Positions 34,300 to 43,050 are shown, counted from the stretch's first letter. The stretch is DNA of 45,120 nt from an uncultured Eubacteriales bacterium (GCA_949747905.1 CATKEF010000083.1:1-45120); one strand, 5' to 3'. A program made the numbers and translations. The notes: generated by a model from the letters alone, not told the origin.

Positions 34300-36519
34300 T
34301 TATTTCCTGTTGAAATTAATGAGACAGCCGCTTAAAATTATTTTTCTCTCCTCTTCGGTGAGACCGCCTGTTTCGAGCATTATATTTTTTACTTTGCCCC
34401 CGCAAACGTGCTTGGCGGGAAAAACCTCGGCACCCGATTTCAAAAGTTCGCGGATATTTTCAATATATATGTAGTCTCCGACGGAAAAATCGAATTTGCG
34501 GCATACAAACGGAAGAATTCCCCAATTTATAAGATTGGAGCGGTAACGCTTGGTGGCGTATTCCTCGGCGATATTAGCCGCTCCGCCCAGAACGCGCTGA
34601 CACGAAGCCGCTTGTTCGCGCGCCGAACCGTCCCCAGGTTTTTTCGCGGCGATAAAACTTCCGTAACCGGTATCGTTTTTTATCGTTATGCCGACGTCGG
34701 CGAGAACGCTTTCGGGAAGCGTGCCGTTGGCACGGCGGAACTCTTCGTCCTCTTTAACCTGTTTAGCCCGACCGACGTACTCGGGGTCTTTTCTCGAAAG
34801 CGCGAAATTTGCCAGGCGCTCGGGATTTGACCTGTACGACGAAGTTTCCCCCGAAGGAATAAGTTCGTCCGTTGTGGTGACCTTATCAGTCAGAACGGAA
34901 ACGGCTTTAATGAGAAGATTTACGGGAAGAGCGTGTTGTTCGGGCCAGTCTGCGATATTCGGACCGTAGGCGAGCTGTGTAGAGCCGTCCGGCTTGCCTG
35001 CGCCGCGATATACTGCGTTGTCGTAAATACTTTTATCGAAATAATATTTCTTTATCTTTTTTACATATTCGAATTCCGTCGCAGGTGTGAGAACGCCGCC
35101 GTTTGCAGCGGTAGCCGCGACGGAGCGGGCGTCCATAAGCGCCACGGCGGAAAGCTGTCCTTCAGCAGGTTTACTGCCCTCTCTGTTCTCGAAATTTCGC
35201 GTCGTGTGCCGTACGGACAACCCGTTGTTGGCAGGAGTATCTCCCGCGCCGAAGCAAGGTCCGCAGAAAGCGGGTTTGACGATTGCGCCCGCACTCATAA
35301 GCGAGGACACATAGCCGTTGTCTGCAAGGCATTTGAACACGGGCTGACTCTGCGGATATACGCCGAGCAGGAAACCGTCGGCGCCGCAGTTCTTTCCGCG
35401 GAGAATTTCAGCAGCCTCGGCAATATTTTCATAACTGCCGCCCGCGCAACCAGCAATCACTCCCTGCGTTACGCGAAGTTTTCCGTCTTTGAATTTGTCT
35501 CGCAGTCTGAATTGCCCGTTCTTTAAAAGACTGTTCCCGTGCTCTTCGGCGACGGCGAGAATTCCCTCGGCATCAGAAAGAAATTCTTTAATTGTATACG
35601 CATTGGAGGGATGAAAAGGCAAAGCAATCATGGGCTCTACTCGCGACAAGTCGATTACAACGGCGCCGTCGTAATAAGCCGGCTCGTCGGGGTGCATATA
35701 TTCGAAATCGCATTCCCTTCCGTGCGCGGAATAGAATTCGCGTACCGCTTCGTCAGTCTCCCAGATACTGGAAAGACACGTGGTTTCCGTCGTCATAACG
35801 TCTATTCCACAGCGAAAATCAACGGAAAGATTTTTTATTCCGGGACCGATGAACTCAAGCACCTTGTTCTTTAAAAAGCCCTTACGGAAAGTCGCGGCTA
35901 CCAGGGCGAGAGCGACGTCGTGAGGACCGACGCCCTTTTTAGGTTTTCCTTTGAGGTATACGGCGATTACTTCGGGACGGTTAATATCGTAAGTACCGTT
36001 CAAAAGCTGTTTTACAAGTTCGGGTCCCCCCTCGCCGACAGCCATAGTGCCCAGAGCGCCGTAACGGGTGTGACTGTCCGAGCCGAGTATCATTGCTCCG
36101 CATTTCGCCTGTGCTTCGCGCATATATTGGTGAATCACAGCAAGAGCGGGCGGAACGAAATTGCCGCCGTACTTTTTCGCGGCGGACAGACCAAACGCAT
36201 GGTCGTCCGCATTGACCGTACCTCCGACTGCGCATAGTGAATTATGACAGTTGGTCAGTGTGTACGGCACCGGGAATTCCTTGAGACCGGACGCCTTGGC
36301 AGTCTGAATAATGCCCACGTAAGTAATATCGTGGGAGGCGAGCGCGTCGAATTTAAGTCTCAGTCGCTTATCATCGCCTTTATTGTGAGCTTTGAGAACC
36401 TTGTACGTAAGAGTACCTTTTATTGCCGCCTGTTTTTTGCTTTCAACCATAAAAGCCACGTTTTCTTTCAAAAGCGCGCCTTCGGTATAATAAACTCCGC
36501 CCCTGATTAACTTAATCAT
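34300..36519 (-). CDS. Aconitase-family hydratase
   Basis: A 739-residue [4Fe-4S] hydratase of the aconitase superfamily. It has [20 protein letters not shown] near 146, cluster Cys in TETTCLSS and in the paired [25 protein letters not shown], and a swivel domain with [13 protein letters not shown] near the end. All three cluster cysteines are present, so it is likely active, but it is more diverged than AcnA or LeuC and has no citrate-cycle neighbours. Substrate unknown: aconitate or a related hydroxy-acid. It is transcribed alone from a good promoter. The ATG has a GGGTGA site 4 nt away. Confidence 0.85.
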   Translation of the reverse strand: MIKLIRGGVYYTEGALLKENVAFMVESKKQAAIKGTLTYKVLKAHNKGDDKRLRLKFDALASHDITYVGIIQTAKASGLKEFPVPYTLTNCHNSLCAVGGTVNADDHAFGLSAAKKYGGNFVPPALAVIHQYMREAQAKCGAMILGSDSHTRYGALGTMAVGEGGPELVKQLLNGTYDINRPEVIAVYLKGKPKKGVGPHDVALALVAATFRKGFLKNKVLEFIGPGIKNLSVDFRCGIDVMTTETTCLSSIWETDEAVREFYSAHGRECDFEYMHPDEPAYYDGAVVIDLSRVEPMIALPFHPSNAYTIKEFLSDAEGILAVAEEHGNSLLKNGQFRLRDKFKDGKLRVTQGVIAGCAGGSYENIAEAAEILRGKNCGADGFLLGVYPQSQPVFKCLADNGYVSSLMSAGAIVKPAFCGPCFGAGDTPANNGLSVRHTTRNFENREGSKPAEGQLSAVALMDARSVAATAANGGVLTPATEFEYVKKIKKYYFDKSIYDNAVYRGAGKPDGSTQLAYGPNIADWPEQHALPVNLLIKAVSVLTDKVTTTDELIPSGETSSYRSNPERLANFALSRKDPEYVGRAKQVKEDEEFRRANGTLPESVLADVGITIKNDTGYGSFIAAKKPGDGSAREQAASCQRVLGGAANIAEEYATKRYRSNLINWGILPFVCRKFDFSVGDYIYIENIRELLKSGAEVFPAKHVCGGKVKNIMLETGGLTEEERKIILSGCLINFNRK

Positions 36520-36546
36520 CTCGTCACCCGTAATTTTATTTTCTGT

Positions 36547-36575
36547 ATTATACTATAACCCGTCGTTTTTTTCAA
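36547..36575 (-). promoter_or_regulatory. Predicted promoter of the aconitase-family gene
   Basis: Minus strand: -35 TTGAAA (36575-36570), 17-nt spacer, -10 TATAAT (36552-36547). Predicted start is about 20 nt before the ATG. Confidence 0.85.
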
Positions 36576-36613
36576 TTATTTCACCGTCATATTTCCCGAT
36601 TACCATAAATTTG

Positions 36614-36642
36614 TTGCAATTTTCAATTGCGGAATGTATAAT
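36614..36642 (+). promoter_or_regulatory. Predicted promoter of a leaderless mRNA (PH-like gene)
   Basis: -35 TTGCAA (36614-36619), 17-nt spacer, -10 TATAAT (36637-36642), then 6 nt to the ATG at 36649. Part of the -35 lies in a small inverted repeat (GCAATT...AATTGC, 36616-36630). Confidence 0.75.
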
Positions 36643-36648
36643 ACGGAT

Positions 36649-37134
36649 ATGCGGAAGTTTAAATTCAATTTCACGAAACTCACGACAACTTTTATATATC
36701 TGGGACTTGTACTCTCCCTGGCGGCGTTTGTCTCGAATACCGTGTTCGTTTTCACGGAAGGGCTCGGCGATTACGCATCTCCCGTTTACCCCGTTATAAG
36801 ATATGTACTTATGTACATCGTTTCCGTTGCGCTGTTTATAATTTTGACAAGCCTTCTTTTTTCCTCGTACTATGCCGTAACCGAAAAACACCTTATAACT
36901 TGTTTCGGCGTAATAAAAAGCAAATACGACGTAAAAAAAATACAGACGATAATATTGGACAGAAAGACGAATAAACTAACAGTGTACTTCGACGAAAATA
37001 ATTTCGTAATGATTGTAGTTAACGAAGCATGGTACGAAGATTTCGTGGACGCCGTAATAAAAGTTAACCCGCGCATAGAATTTTCCATCCGTTCCAAAGA
37101 AAACGAACCCGACGAAAAAAACGAACAAAAATGA
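36649..37134 (+). CDS. Membrane protein with bacterial PH-like domain
   Basis: A 161-residue protein: two membrane helices (about 13-33 and 50-72) joined by a short outer loop, then a cytoplasmic beta-rich part (YAVTEKHLITCFGVIKSK, IQTIILDRKTNKLTVYF, NFVMIVVNE) of the bPH type, and a charged tail (KENEPDEKNEQK). Function unknown. An ATG at 36634 is in frame but lies across the -10 box; I prefer 36649 because the -10 to ATG spacing equals that of two other plus-strand genes here. No Shine-Dalgarno precedes either start. Confidence 0.7.
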   Translation: MRKFKFNFTKLTTTFIYLGLVLSLAAFVSNTVFVFTEGLGDYASPVYPVIRYVLMYIVSVALFIILTSLLFSSYYAVTEKHLITCFGVIKSKYDVKKIQTIILDRKTNKLTVYFDENNFVMIVVNEAWYEDFVDAVIKVNPRIEFSIRSKENEPDEKNEQK

Positions 37135-37149
37135 CAGGATATAAAACTG

Positions 37150-37185
37150 AAAAAGGAAAAGCGTTTAAACACGCTTTTCCTTTTT
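37150..37185. terminator. Bidirectional intrinsic terminator overlapping the plsY 3' end
   Basis: A 15-bp perfect stem (arms 37150-37164 and 37171-37185) around TTAAAC, with T-rich flanks. The plsY stop codon lies in the loop and the last plsY codons (KKEKRV) form one arm. Confidence 0.92.
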
Positions 37186-37899
37186 CTTTCCTTTGTTTTT
37201 GATTACAGCCGTATGATGCTCTTCTCCTGCGAGCAGTTTAAAAATATTTTTATGATGCGCGCCCCAGGTAAGAAGATTGATTGAAAGCAGAATCATAAAA
37301 ACAAGCATAAGCCATATGTTCAAAAGCTCGTTTTGATATCTTATAAAAAAGATTGCGCCCTGCCAGACAGTAAACGAGGCGACAGCCAGAAGAGAACCCA
37401 TACTACCCATTTCGGTAACCGCAATATACAAAACGATAACCGCACCCACACCGAAACATATCGGCAGATACCAGGCGCATTCGCATGTAAGTCCCAAGCC
37501 CAATAAACCTATCGTGGAGGCTATACCCTTCCCGCCTTTGAACTTCATAGTCACGGGGAATATATGCCCGATAATAACGAATATCCCGCAGAAATAACGC
37601 GCAAAATCGGAAACCCAGACGTCGGTACCCGCAAATACAAAGTCGCGGAAAATGAAATGTGCGGCAACCGCCGGCAACCCGCCCTTTAAAATATCGCATA
37701 AAAAGTTTATCGCGCCTACTTTGAGTCCGAAAGTCCTCGTCATATTGAGAGTTCCCGGATTGCCGCTTCCCGAAGTTCTTATGTCTTTTTTCTTAAAATG
37801 CGAAATGAGAACGGCGAAATTGAAACAGCCGATAAAATAGCACACGACCGCAGCAAGCAAAAACCAATACCAGCACTCGGAAAAAGCAAGTTCTTTCAT
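37165..37899 (-). CDS. plsY: Glycerol-3-phosphate acyltransferase PlsY
   Basis: A membrane acyltransferase of 244 residues that uses acyl-phosphate to make lysophosphatidic acid, the first step of phospholipid synthesis. It has the family motifs GSGNPGTLNM (residue ~45), KGGLPA, FKGGKGIAST and several membrane helices. It is slightly longer than the usual 200-220 residues, with a Lys-rich tail. I chose ATG 37899 (MKELAFSE); GGAGG lies 12 nt upstream, and an earlier ATG at 37926 has none. It follows der by 42 nt, as in other Clostridia; gpsA, the usual next gene, is missing here. Confidence 0.92.
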   Translation of the reverse strand: MKELAFSECWYWFLLAAVVCYFIGCFNFAVLISHFKKKDIRTSGSGNPGTLNMTRTFGLKVGAINFLCDILKGGLPAVAAHFIFRDFVFAGTDVWVSDFARYFCGIFVIIGHIFPVTMKFKGGKGIASTIGLLGLGLTCECAWYLPICFGVGAVIVLYIAVTEMGSMGSLLAVASFTVWQGAIFFIRYQNELLNIWLMLVFMILLSINLLTWGAHHKNIFKLLAGEEHHTAVIKNKGKKKEKRV

Positions 37900-37941
37900 T
37901 GTTACCGTAAACCTCCGTAAAATCATTCATAAGTGAAAACG

Positions 37942-39252
37942 TCAGGCTTCGCCGTTATCACGGGTTATCAGTTTAATAGGTGTGCCCGAAAAATCGAAAT
38001 TCTTTCTAAGAACGTTTTCGAGAAAACGCGCGTACGAAAAATGCAGAAGGTCGGTGGAATTGACTTTCAGAACAAAAGTCGGAGGCGCGACAGCAACCTG
38101 CGACGAATAATAGACTTTGAGTCTCCTTCCGTTATACGAAGGCGGTTCGTTCGCACGCAGCGTATCGGAAATCAAATCGTTCAAAGTGCCCGTCGCAACC
38201 TTGAAATGCGCGTGTGCGTATACTTCGTCAATGAGAGAAAACAACTTTTCGGTGCGCTGACCCGTCTTTGCCGAAATATAGACCGATTTGAAATAGTCCA
38301 TAAATTTAAGGTCTTCTCTGAGCTTTTCCTCAAATTTGTTTATGGTATTTGTATCTTTTTCCACCAAATCCCACTTATTCATCACGATAAGAGAGGGCTT
38401 GCCTTGTTCGTGAACGTAACCGATGATTTTAGTGTCCTGTTCCGTAAGTCCCTCCGTGCAATCGACTACAAGCAGACATACGTCCGCGCGGCGCACCGCG
38501 TCGAACGCGCGCATTACCGAATAATATTCGATATCGTCCTCAACCTTGCTTTTTTTGCGAATACCCGCAGTGTCTATAACCGTATATTCCTTTCCGTTGT
38601 AACTCAGTTTTGTATCTATAGCGTCCCGAGTTGTCCCCGCGATGTCGGTGACAATCGAACGTTCGAAACCCAGAATTTTATTTACCAGACTGCTTTTGCC
38701 GGCATTAGGTTTTCCGACGACGGCTATTTTGATACTGTCGTCCTCCTCGATTTCGCCTTTTTCAAACCAACTTACCGCTTCGTCGAGAACGTCGCCACCG
38801 CCTTTTCCGTGCTCAGCAGACACGGCAAAAGGCTCGCCGAGTCCGAGAGAATAAAACTCGAACAGTTTATCTTCGGAATACTCGTCGATTTTATTGACAG
38901 TGAGAATAACGGGTTTCTTGCTGCGGCGCAACATGGAAGCCACGTCGTAATCGGTAGCCGTAAGCCCCTCTCTTCCGTCAAGAAAAAACAGGATGACCTG
39001 AGCGGTATCTATCGCCACTTCCGCCTGTTTTTTTATCTCACGCCACATAGTGTCGTCCGAGCGCATTTCTATGCCGCCCGTATCGACAATGGTAAAAGCC
39101 TTGCCGCGCCATTCGCTGTCGGCATACAATCTGTCGCGCGTTACGCCCGGTTTATCCTCCGTAATAGATATTTTCCTGCCGACCACCTTATTGAAAAAGG
39201 TACTTTTACCCACGTTGGGTCTGCCGACAATCGCAATTAATGGTTTAGCCAT
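37942..39252 (-). CDS. der: Ribosome assembly GTPase Der (EngA)
   Basis: Der of 436 residues, with two GTPase domains in a row and a C-terminal KH-like domain, needed for 50S maturation. G domain 1 begins at IVGRPNVGKSTFFN with DTGGIE and NKID; G domain 2 has VVGKPNAGKSSLVN, DTAGIRKKSK and NKWD. The KH-like domain ends near FSGTPIKLITR. ATG 39252 is the family start (MAKPLIAIVGRPN); longer upstream frames are not supported. It has its own promoter and is followed by plsY. Confidence 0.96.
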   Translation of the reverse strand: MAKPLIAIVGRPNVGKSTFFNKVVGRKISITEDKPGVTRDRLYADSEWRGKAFTIVDTGGIEMRSDDTMWREIKKQAEVAIDTAQVILFFLDGREGLTATDYDVASMLRRSKKPVILTVNKIDEYSEDKLFEFYSLGLGEPFAVSAEHGKGGGDVLDEAVSWFEKGEIEEDDSIKIAVVGKPNAGKSSLVNKILGFERSIVTDIAGTTRDAIDTKLSYNGKEYTVIDTAGIRKKSKVEDDIEYYSVMRAFDAVRRADVCLLVVDCTEGLTEQDTKIIGYVHEQGKPSLIVMNKWDLVEKDTNTINKFEEKLREDLKFMDYFKSVYISAKTGQRTEKLFSLIDEVYAHAHFKVATGTLNDLISDTLRANEPPSYNGRRLKVYYSSQVAVAPPTFVLKVNSTDLLHFSYARFLENVLRKNFDFSGTPIKLITRDNGEA

Positions 39253-39285
39253 AAAAGACTTTTCATCTCCGTTTCGAATATAAGA

Positions 39286-39314
39286 ATTATAACACTTTAC
39301 GCGCCCGAATGCAA
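39286..39314 (-). promoter_or_regulatory. der: Predicted der promoter
   Basis: Minus strand: -35 TTGCAT (39314-39309), 17-nt spacer, extended -10 TGTTATAAT (box 39291-39286). Confidence 0.8.
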
Positions 39315-39331
39315 TATATTTTACCCCAACA

Positions 39332-39366
39332 CTTATAAAATAAAAAGCGCGGTAAAACCGCGCTTT
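39332..39366 (-). terminator. Intrinsic terminator after the small membrane gene
   Basis: A 10-bp stem (AAAGCGCGGT and complement, 39366-39344) followed on the minus strand by TTATTTTATAAG-type T-rich sequence. Confidence 0.85.
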
Positions 39367-39382
39367 GCTTTCGCATGAAAAA

Positions 39383-39718
39383 TCAGAAATGAATAACGCT
39401 GAACACGACGCCGAGCGCATAAATAACGAGCGCAACCCAGAAAAAAATCTTCCACGCTTTTTTTCTTCCGCGGACATAACCGTAAGCGGGGATACCGATA
39501 GCGACGAGAAGCGCCACTTTTGCCAAAAGGTCGAAAATGCTGATGCACCAGTTGAGCGCAGCGTTTCCGTCTATGCCGAATACGCTCCTTACGACATTGA
39601 GGATAGCCGCCACCACAAAAAGAGTAGCCGCTATTGCCAGACTCCAGAACGCGCAAAACTTAACTGTATCGCGCCGTTCCCTTGCTTCGGTAGTAGTAAC
39701 AGTGTGATTATTAGACAT
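39383..39718 (-). CDS. Small membrane protein, three predicted helices
   Basis: A 111-residue protein. Helices are about 20-44 (FCAFWSLAIAATLFVVAAIL), 54-80 and 88-110, with a basic RGRKKAW turn before the last helix, so the N-terminus is probably cytoplasmic. No family recognised. It has an AGGAG site 8 nt before the ATG, its own promoter, and a terminator, so it is a single-gene unit between der and the rluD-like gene. Confidence 0.75.
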   Translation of the reverse strand: MSNNHTVTTTEARERRDTVKFCAFWSLAIAATLFVVAAILNVVRSVFGIDGNAALNWCISIFDLLAKVALLVAIGIPAYGYVRGRKKAWKIFFWVALVIYALGVVFSVIHF

Positions 39719-39748
39719 AAAACGAACTCCTGAGAATTTATTTTCTTT

Positions 39749-39777
39749 ATTATATCAAGTTCTGACTGCTTTTGCAA
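39749..39777 (-). promoter_or_regulatory. Predicted promoter of the small membrane gene
   Basis: Minus strand: -35 TTGCAA (39777-39772), 17-nt spacer, extended -10 TGATATAAT (box 39754-39749). Confidence 0.85.
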
Positions 39778-39795
39778 GCGGGCAAAAACTATTTT

Positions 39796-40710
39796 TTAAA
39801 TTTCGTTAAGTTTTGAAAGCACTTCGGTAAAATAATCGGGCAACGGCGCTTCGAAACTCATAATTTCCCCCGTTACCGGATGCGTGAACGTAAGCCGCCA
39901 TGCATGAAGAAGCTGACCATTCAATTTGAATTTGCATTTTTTGACGCCGTATACCGGGTCACCGACAACCGGATGACAAAGATATTTCGCGTGAACGCGA
40001 ATCTGATGCGTTCTGCCCGTATGCAAATCGAAACGACACAAGGTATAATTTTGTTTATAGCGTTTTACGACCTTATAATCGGTTACGGCTAGCTTACCTT
40101 TACCGGGTTCGACCACCGCCATTTTTATACGGTCGGACATATCGCGACCGATATAAGTCGTTACCGTCCCCGCGTCCGTTTTCAGATTTCCTTCCAAAAG
40201 CGCAAGATACGTTCTGCGACAGGTCTTTTCCTCAATCTGTCTGGAAAGCGCAAGGTGAGCCGCGTCGTTTTTTGCTACGACCAACAGTCCCGAGGTATCC
40301 TTATCTATCCTGTGCACAATACCCGGACGGATAACTCCGTTAATACCGCTCAGGCTTTCCAGTCTGTACAAAAGCGCGTTTACAAGCGTACCTTCGGTAT
40401 TGCCGTTACCCATATGTACGGTCATTCCCTGAGGTTTGTTTACAACGGCAAGCGATTTGTCCTCGTATACAATTTCAATAGGAATATTTTCCGCTTTTAC
40501 GGAATATTCCGCAGCGTCCGGCAACGTCACTTCTATCTCGTCGCCGCAGTTTATACACTGCGAAGGTTTGGCGTCTTTCCCGTTCACAAATACGCATGAA
40601 TTTTCGAACAGTTTTTTTAGCGAAGACCGCGTGTACCCGTCGATTTTACCACAGAGAAACACATCCGCCCGCGGGCAGGCTTCCTCCGCGGCGATTTCAA
40701 GTTTCTTCAT
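39796..40710 (-). CDS. RluD-family 23S rRNA pseudouridine synthase
   Basis: A 304-residue RluA/RluD-type pseudouridine synthase. It has an N-terminal S4 domain (about 15-80), then the catalytic core with HRIDKDTSGLLVVAKND (catalytic Asp), RTYLALLEG, and HTGRTHQIRVHAKYL near 240. Targets are probably helix 69 uridines of 23S rRNA, by analogy. I chose ATG 40710 (MKKLEIAAEE), giving a normal start and 14 nt overlap with lspA; an earlier start would add a Lys/Arg run (22 residues) that is only the other frame of lspA's Glu-rich tail. lspA-rluD is a frequent pair. Confidence 0.93.
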   Translation of the reverse strand: MKKLEIAAEEACPRADVFLCGKIDGYTRSSLKKLFENSCVFVNGKDAKPSQCINCGDEIEVTLPDAAEYSVKAENIPIEIVYEDKSLAVVNKPQGMTVHMGNGNTEGTLVNALLYRLESLSGINGVIRPGIVHRIDKDTSGLLVVAKNDAAHLALSRQIEEKTCRRTYLALLEGNLKTDAGTVTTYIGRDMSDRIKMAVVEPGKGKLAVTDYKVVKRYKQNYTLCRFDLHTGRTHQIRVHAKYLCHPVVGDPVYGVKKCKFKLNGQLLHAWRLTFTHPVTGEIMSFEAPLPDYFTEVLSKLNEI

Positions 40711-41362
40711 CTTCTTTTTCTTCTTTTGTATCTTCTTTCGGAGAATTTTTTTCCGCCGACGCTTTTTCGGCAGCATCTTCGCGCGACTCCTGCTCCTTTT
40801 TGGCTGCCTGAGAGGCTTTCGCGCTCTTCGTAAGAGGAAGAAGCGCCCATTCGTTCAGAAAAAGCAAATCCACTATCGCAAGCGCCGCGCCTATCACTAT
40901 CCAGAAATCGGCAAGATTGCAATACGTTATATTGCCGAACATATTCAGTCCGAACCAGTCGCGTACGCCGCCGCCCGGCGTCCAACCGTCCGCACTCAGA
41001 AAAATAAATCTGTCAACCAGATTACCTATGGCTCCGGCAACCACTATCGTAATGGAAAGTTTTAAAATTTTGAAGCGTTCGGGTAAAAATACAAAGACAA
41101 AAATCAAACCGACGAGCATCAGAAGCGTAAACGAAATAAAAATAGGCTGTCCAACTTCCGGATTGTTGCTAAGAAAACTGAACGCGCAACCGGAATTCCG
41201 CACGCCGCTTTTAATCTCTATAAAGCCGGGAATTATAACGGCATTCCAGGCAAATTCCTCTTCGAGAACCTTCGTCACAAGGTCCGCGGCAAGGAGAACG
41301 ACAAACACCGCGAGGAATATAAAACTTTTCAGACCGACGTTCGGTTTGAGTTTCTTTAACAT
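40697..41362 (-). CDS. lspA: Lipoprotein signal peptidase with charged C-terminal tail
   Basis: LspA of 221 residues cuts lipoprotein signal peptides before the lipid-modified Cys. It has four membrane helices, the first catalytic Asp in GAIGNLVDRF, the second in NLADFWIVIG, and the SGCAFSF motif. After about residue 172 comes a Glu/Lys/Ala-rich tail of about 45 residues (ending KEEKEDEET), not found in typical LspA of about 150-170 residues. No Shine-Dalgarno precedes the ATG; the -10 lies 7 nt upstream, suggesting a leaderless mRNA. The predicted lipoproteins of this window are likely substrates. Confidence 0.93.
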   Translation of the reverse strand: MLKKLKPNVGLKSFIFLAVFVVLLAADLVTKVLEEEFAWNAVIIPGFIEIKSGVRNSGCAFSFLSNNPEVGQPIFISFTLLMLVGLIFVFVFLPERFKILKLSITIVVAGAIGNLVDRFIFLSADGWTPGGGVRDWFGLNMFGNITYCNLADFWIVIGAALAIVDLLFLNEWALLPLTKSAKASQAAKKEQESREDAAEKASAEKNSPKEDTKEEKEDEET

Positions 41363-41369
41363 AGCTAAT

Positions 41370-41398
41370 ATAATAACTTATTATCCGAAAAAAGTCAA
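41370..41398 (-). promoter_or_regulatory. lspA: Predicted promoter of lspA, leaderless arrangement
   Basis: Minus strand: -35 TTGACT (41398-41393), 17-nt spacer, -10 TATTAT (41375-41370), then 7 nt to the ATG at 41362. Confidence 0.8.
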
Positions 41399-41433
41399 TG
41401 AAAGGCGAGTGAAAAAACCGTCGAATAAAGTAA

Positions 41434-41458
41434 GTCGGCGGCAATTTAAGCCGCCGAC
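41434..41458 (-). terminator. Probable terminator hairpin after mazF
   Basis: A 9-bp stem (GTCGGCGGC and complement) with a 7-nt loop, 8 nt downstream of the mazF stop. The T tract is weak (TTACTTTATTC), so termination may be partial. Confidence 0.6.
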
Positions 41459-41466
41459 CGTATATT

Positions 41467-41817
41467 TTATTGTTTTTCAAACCCGAGACTGATTAATATC
41501 GCTTTATCCACCCGCGTCATTGTTATTTCGTTGAGTTCACCTATTCTTTCTTTAAGTCTGCGTTTATCCAACGTGCGTATCTGCTCCAACAAAATGACCG
41601 AATCTCTCGCAAGTCCGTAAGTTGACGAGGGAAGCTCTATATGCGTAGGCAGTTTGGCTTTATTAATCTTGCTCGTTACCGCCGCAGCAATAACGGTGGG
41701 TGAATATTTATTGCCCACATCATTCTGAACGACGAGTACGGGACGGACTCCGCCCTGCTCGCTGCCGACAACCGGCGATAAATCGGCATAATATAATTCT
41801 CCTCGCTTTATTGTCAT
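41467..41817 (-). CDS. mazF: MazF/PemK-type endoribonuclease
   Basis: A 116-residue MazF-fold protein: [20 protein letters not shown], then RPVLVVQND with the catalytic Arg, AAVTSK with the conserved Thr, and [13 protein letters not shown]. The family cuts mRNA at short sequences. I chose ATG 41817 (GAGG 5 nt upstream). No MazE-like antitoxin lies upstream: the 127 nt to the exchanger gene contain no ORF of that type, only a GCGGCA...TGCCGT stem region and a TATAAT-like box with no good -35. So it is an orphan here; an antitoxin elsewhere, or a non-toxin role, is possible. Confidence 0.9.
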   Translation of the reverse strand: MTIKRGELYYADLSPVVGSEQGGVRPVLVVQNDVGNKYSPTVIAAAVTSKINKAKLPTHIELPSSTYGLARDSVILLEQIRTLDKRRLKERIGELNEITMTRVDKAILISLGFEKQ

Positions 41818-41944
41818 ATCAACCTCATATTCGGCAGGGTATATTTTATTATATGTACTGCCTCCGGTTAACGGCACACGGGCTTAGCCGTGATTTGCCG
41901 CTACCTGAGATTATTATTGACAGCGCGAAACAAAATTATACCGC

Positions 41945-43012
41945 TCAGTAAATATGAAAGCTGAGGGCGTTAGCAAGAACGAAACCGTAATACAAGACAA
42001 GCCCGACAAGCATGATTATACCCGCAACTCTTCCTATGCTTCCCGATTTGCCCTGACACGATAAGAAAATGAAAATTGCAGCTGCAAGAGACACAAGTCC
42101 GCTTACAAGCCCCTCTGTCGAAAAAGGCAGACCCGCCGAACCCGTGCAAATTGCACCGAGTCCGCCGATTAATAAAATATTCGCTATGTTGCTGCCTATA
42201 ATGTTACCCGTAGCTATCCCGACATCGCCTTTACGCGCAGCGGAAACGGACGTAACCAATTCGGGAAGCGAAGTACCGAACGCTACGACCGTAAGTGCAA
42301 CAATCTCCTCGGACAAGAACATAGAACCTATATAACGCGCAGAATTCACCACGAGCTGTGCGCCGCCGACAACCATTGCAAGACCTACAACGGTTAAAAT
42401 TATAAGAAACCAGACTTTTCCGCAAAGATTTTCATATCCCGTACGCAGTTTTTCCGCAAAACTTTCCGTTCCCGTTCCCGCAATCGCTCCTTCCGAACTT
42501 ATCGAAACCGCGGTAGCCTCTTCAAGCTGAGATTTGGACTGCTTTACGGCAAGCGTAACGTTATAAGCCATAAACGCCGCATACAGTAATATCAGTATCA
42601 AACCTTCCCACCATGTAAACGTATTGGCGGCGCCAAGAAACACCCCGAAAACAACGAAAATCACGCTGACGAAAACAAGAAACGGCATATCGATAAACCG
42701 CGTGGATTTTTCAACTGGCAGTTTGCAAATCACTGCGGAAACACCGAGTATGAGCAATATATTTATAACGTTGCTGCCGAGAATGTTTCCTACTATTATC
42801 TGCCCGGAACCGCCTGCCGCGTCTATTATAGTCACAGCCATTTCGGGCGCGCTGGTTCCGAGAGCAACGACGGTAGCTCCTATTATAAACGAAGAAACTT
42901 TAAGTTTTTTTGCGATTCCCGCCGCTCCGTCCACGAAGAAATCGGCGCCTTTGACGAGAAGAACAAAACCGACGAGCATAAGAAGTACGTTAAGAACAAT
43001 TTCCCAAGTCAT
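41945..43012 (-). CDS. CaCA-family cation exchanger (YrbG-like), probably under Mn2+ control
   Basis: A 355-residue exchanger with two inverted halves. Each half carries an alpha repeat: GTSAPEMAVTI with ILGSNVINILLILG, and GTSLPELVTSVSAARKGD with IIGSNIANILLIGG; these acidic residues bind Ca2+/Na+ in the family. A soluble loop (about 165-185) separates the halves. It is annotated in relatives as a calcium/sodium antiporter, but here it is preceded by a yybP-ykoY Mn2+ riboswitch, so export of Mn2+ is a fair inference. A GAGG site lies 8 nt before the ATG. Confidence 0.92.
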   Translation of the reverse strand: MTWEIVLNVLLMLVGFVLLVKGADFFVDGAAGIAKKLKVSSFIIGATVVALGTSAPEMAVTIIDAAGGSGQIIVGNILGSNVINILLILGVSAVICKLPVEKSTRFIDMPFLVFVSVIFVVFGVFLGAANTFTWWEGLILILLYAAFMAYNVTLAVKQSKSQLEEATAVSISSEGAIAGTGTESFAEKLRTGYENLCGKVWFLIILTVVGLAMVVGGAQLVVNSARYIGSMFLSEEIVALTVVAFGTSLPELVTSVSAARKGDVGIATGNIIGSNIANILLIGGLGAICTGSAGLPFSTEGLVSGLVSLAAAIFIFLSCQGKSGSIGRVAGIIMLVGLVLYYGFVLANALSFHIY

Positions 43013-43050
43013 TTAAAAAACCTCTATATAATTGTATCCACCGGAAGATA

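Noticed and set aside
36553..36606. A 17-codon ORF (MVIGKYDG...) ahead of the aconitase-family gene
   Set aside because: It overlaps the promoter -35 and spacer and has no ribosome binding site; likely chance.
40711..40776. A Lys/Arg-rich 22-residue N-terminal extension of the RluD-type protein
   Set aside because: It is simply the other frame of lspA's Glu/Lys tail; the family start is at 40710.
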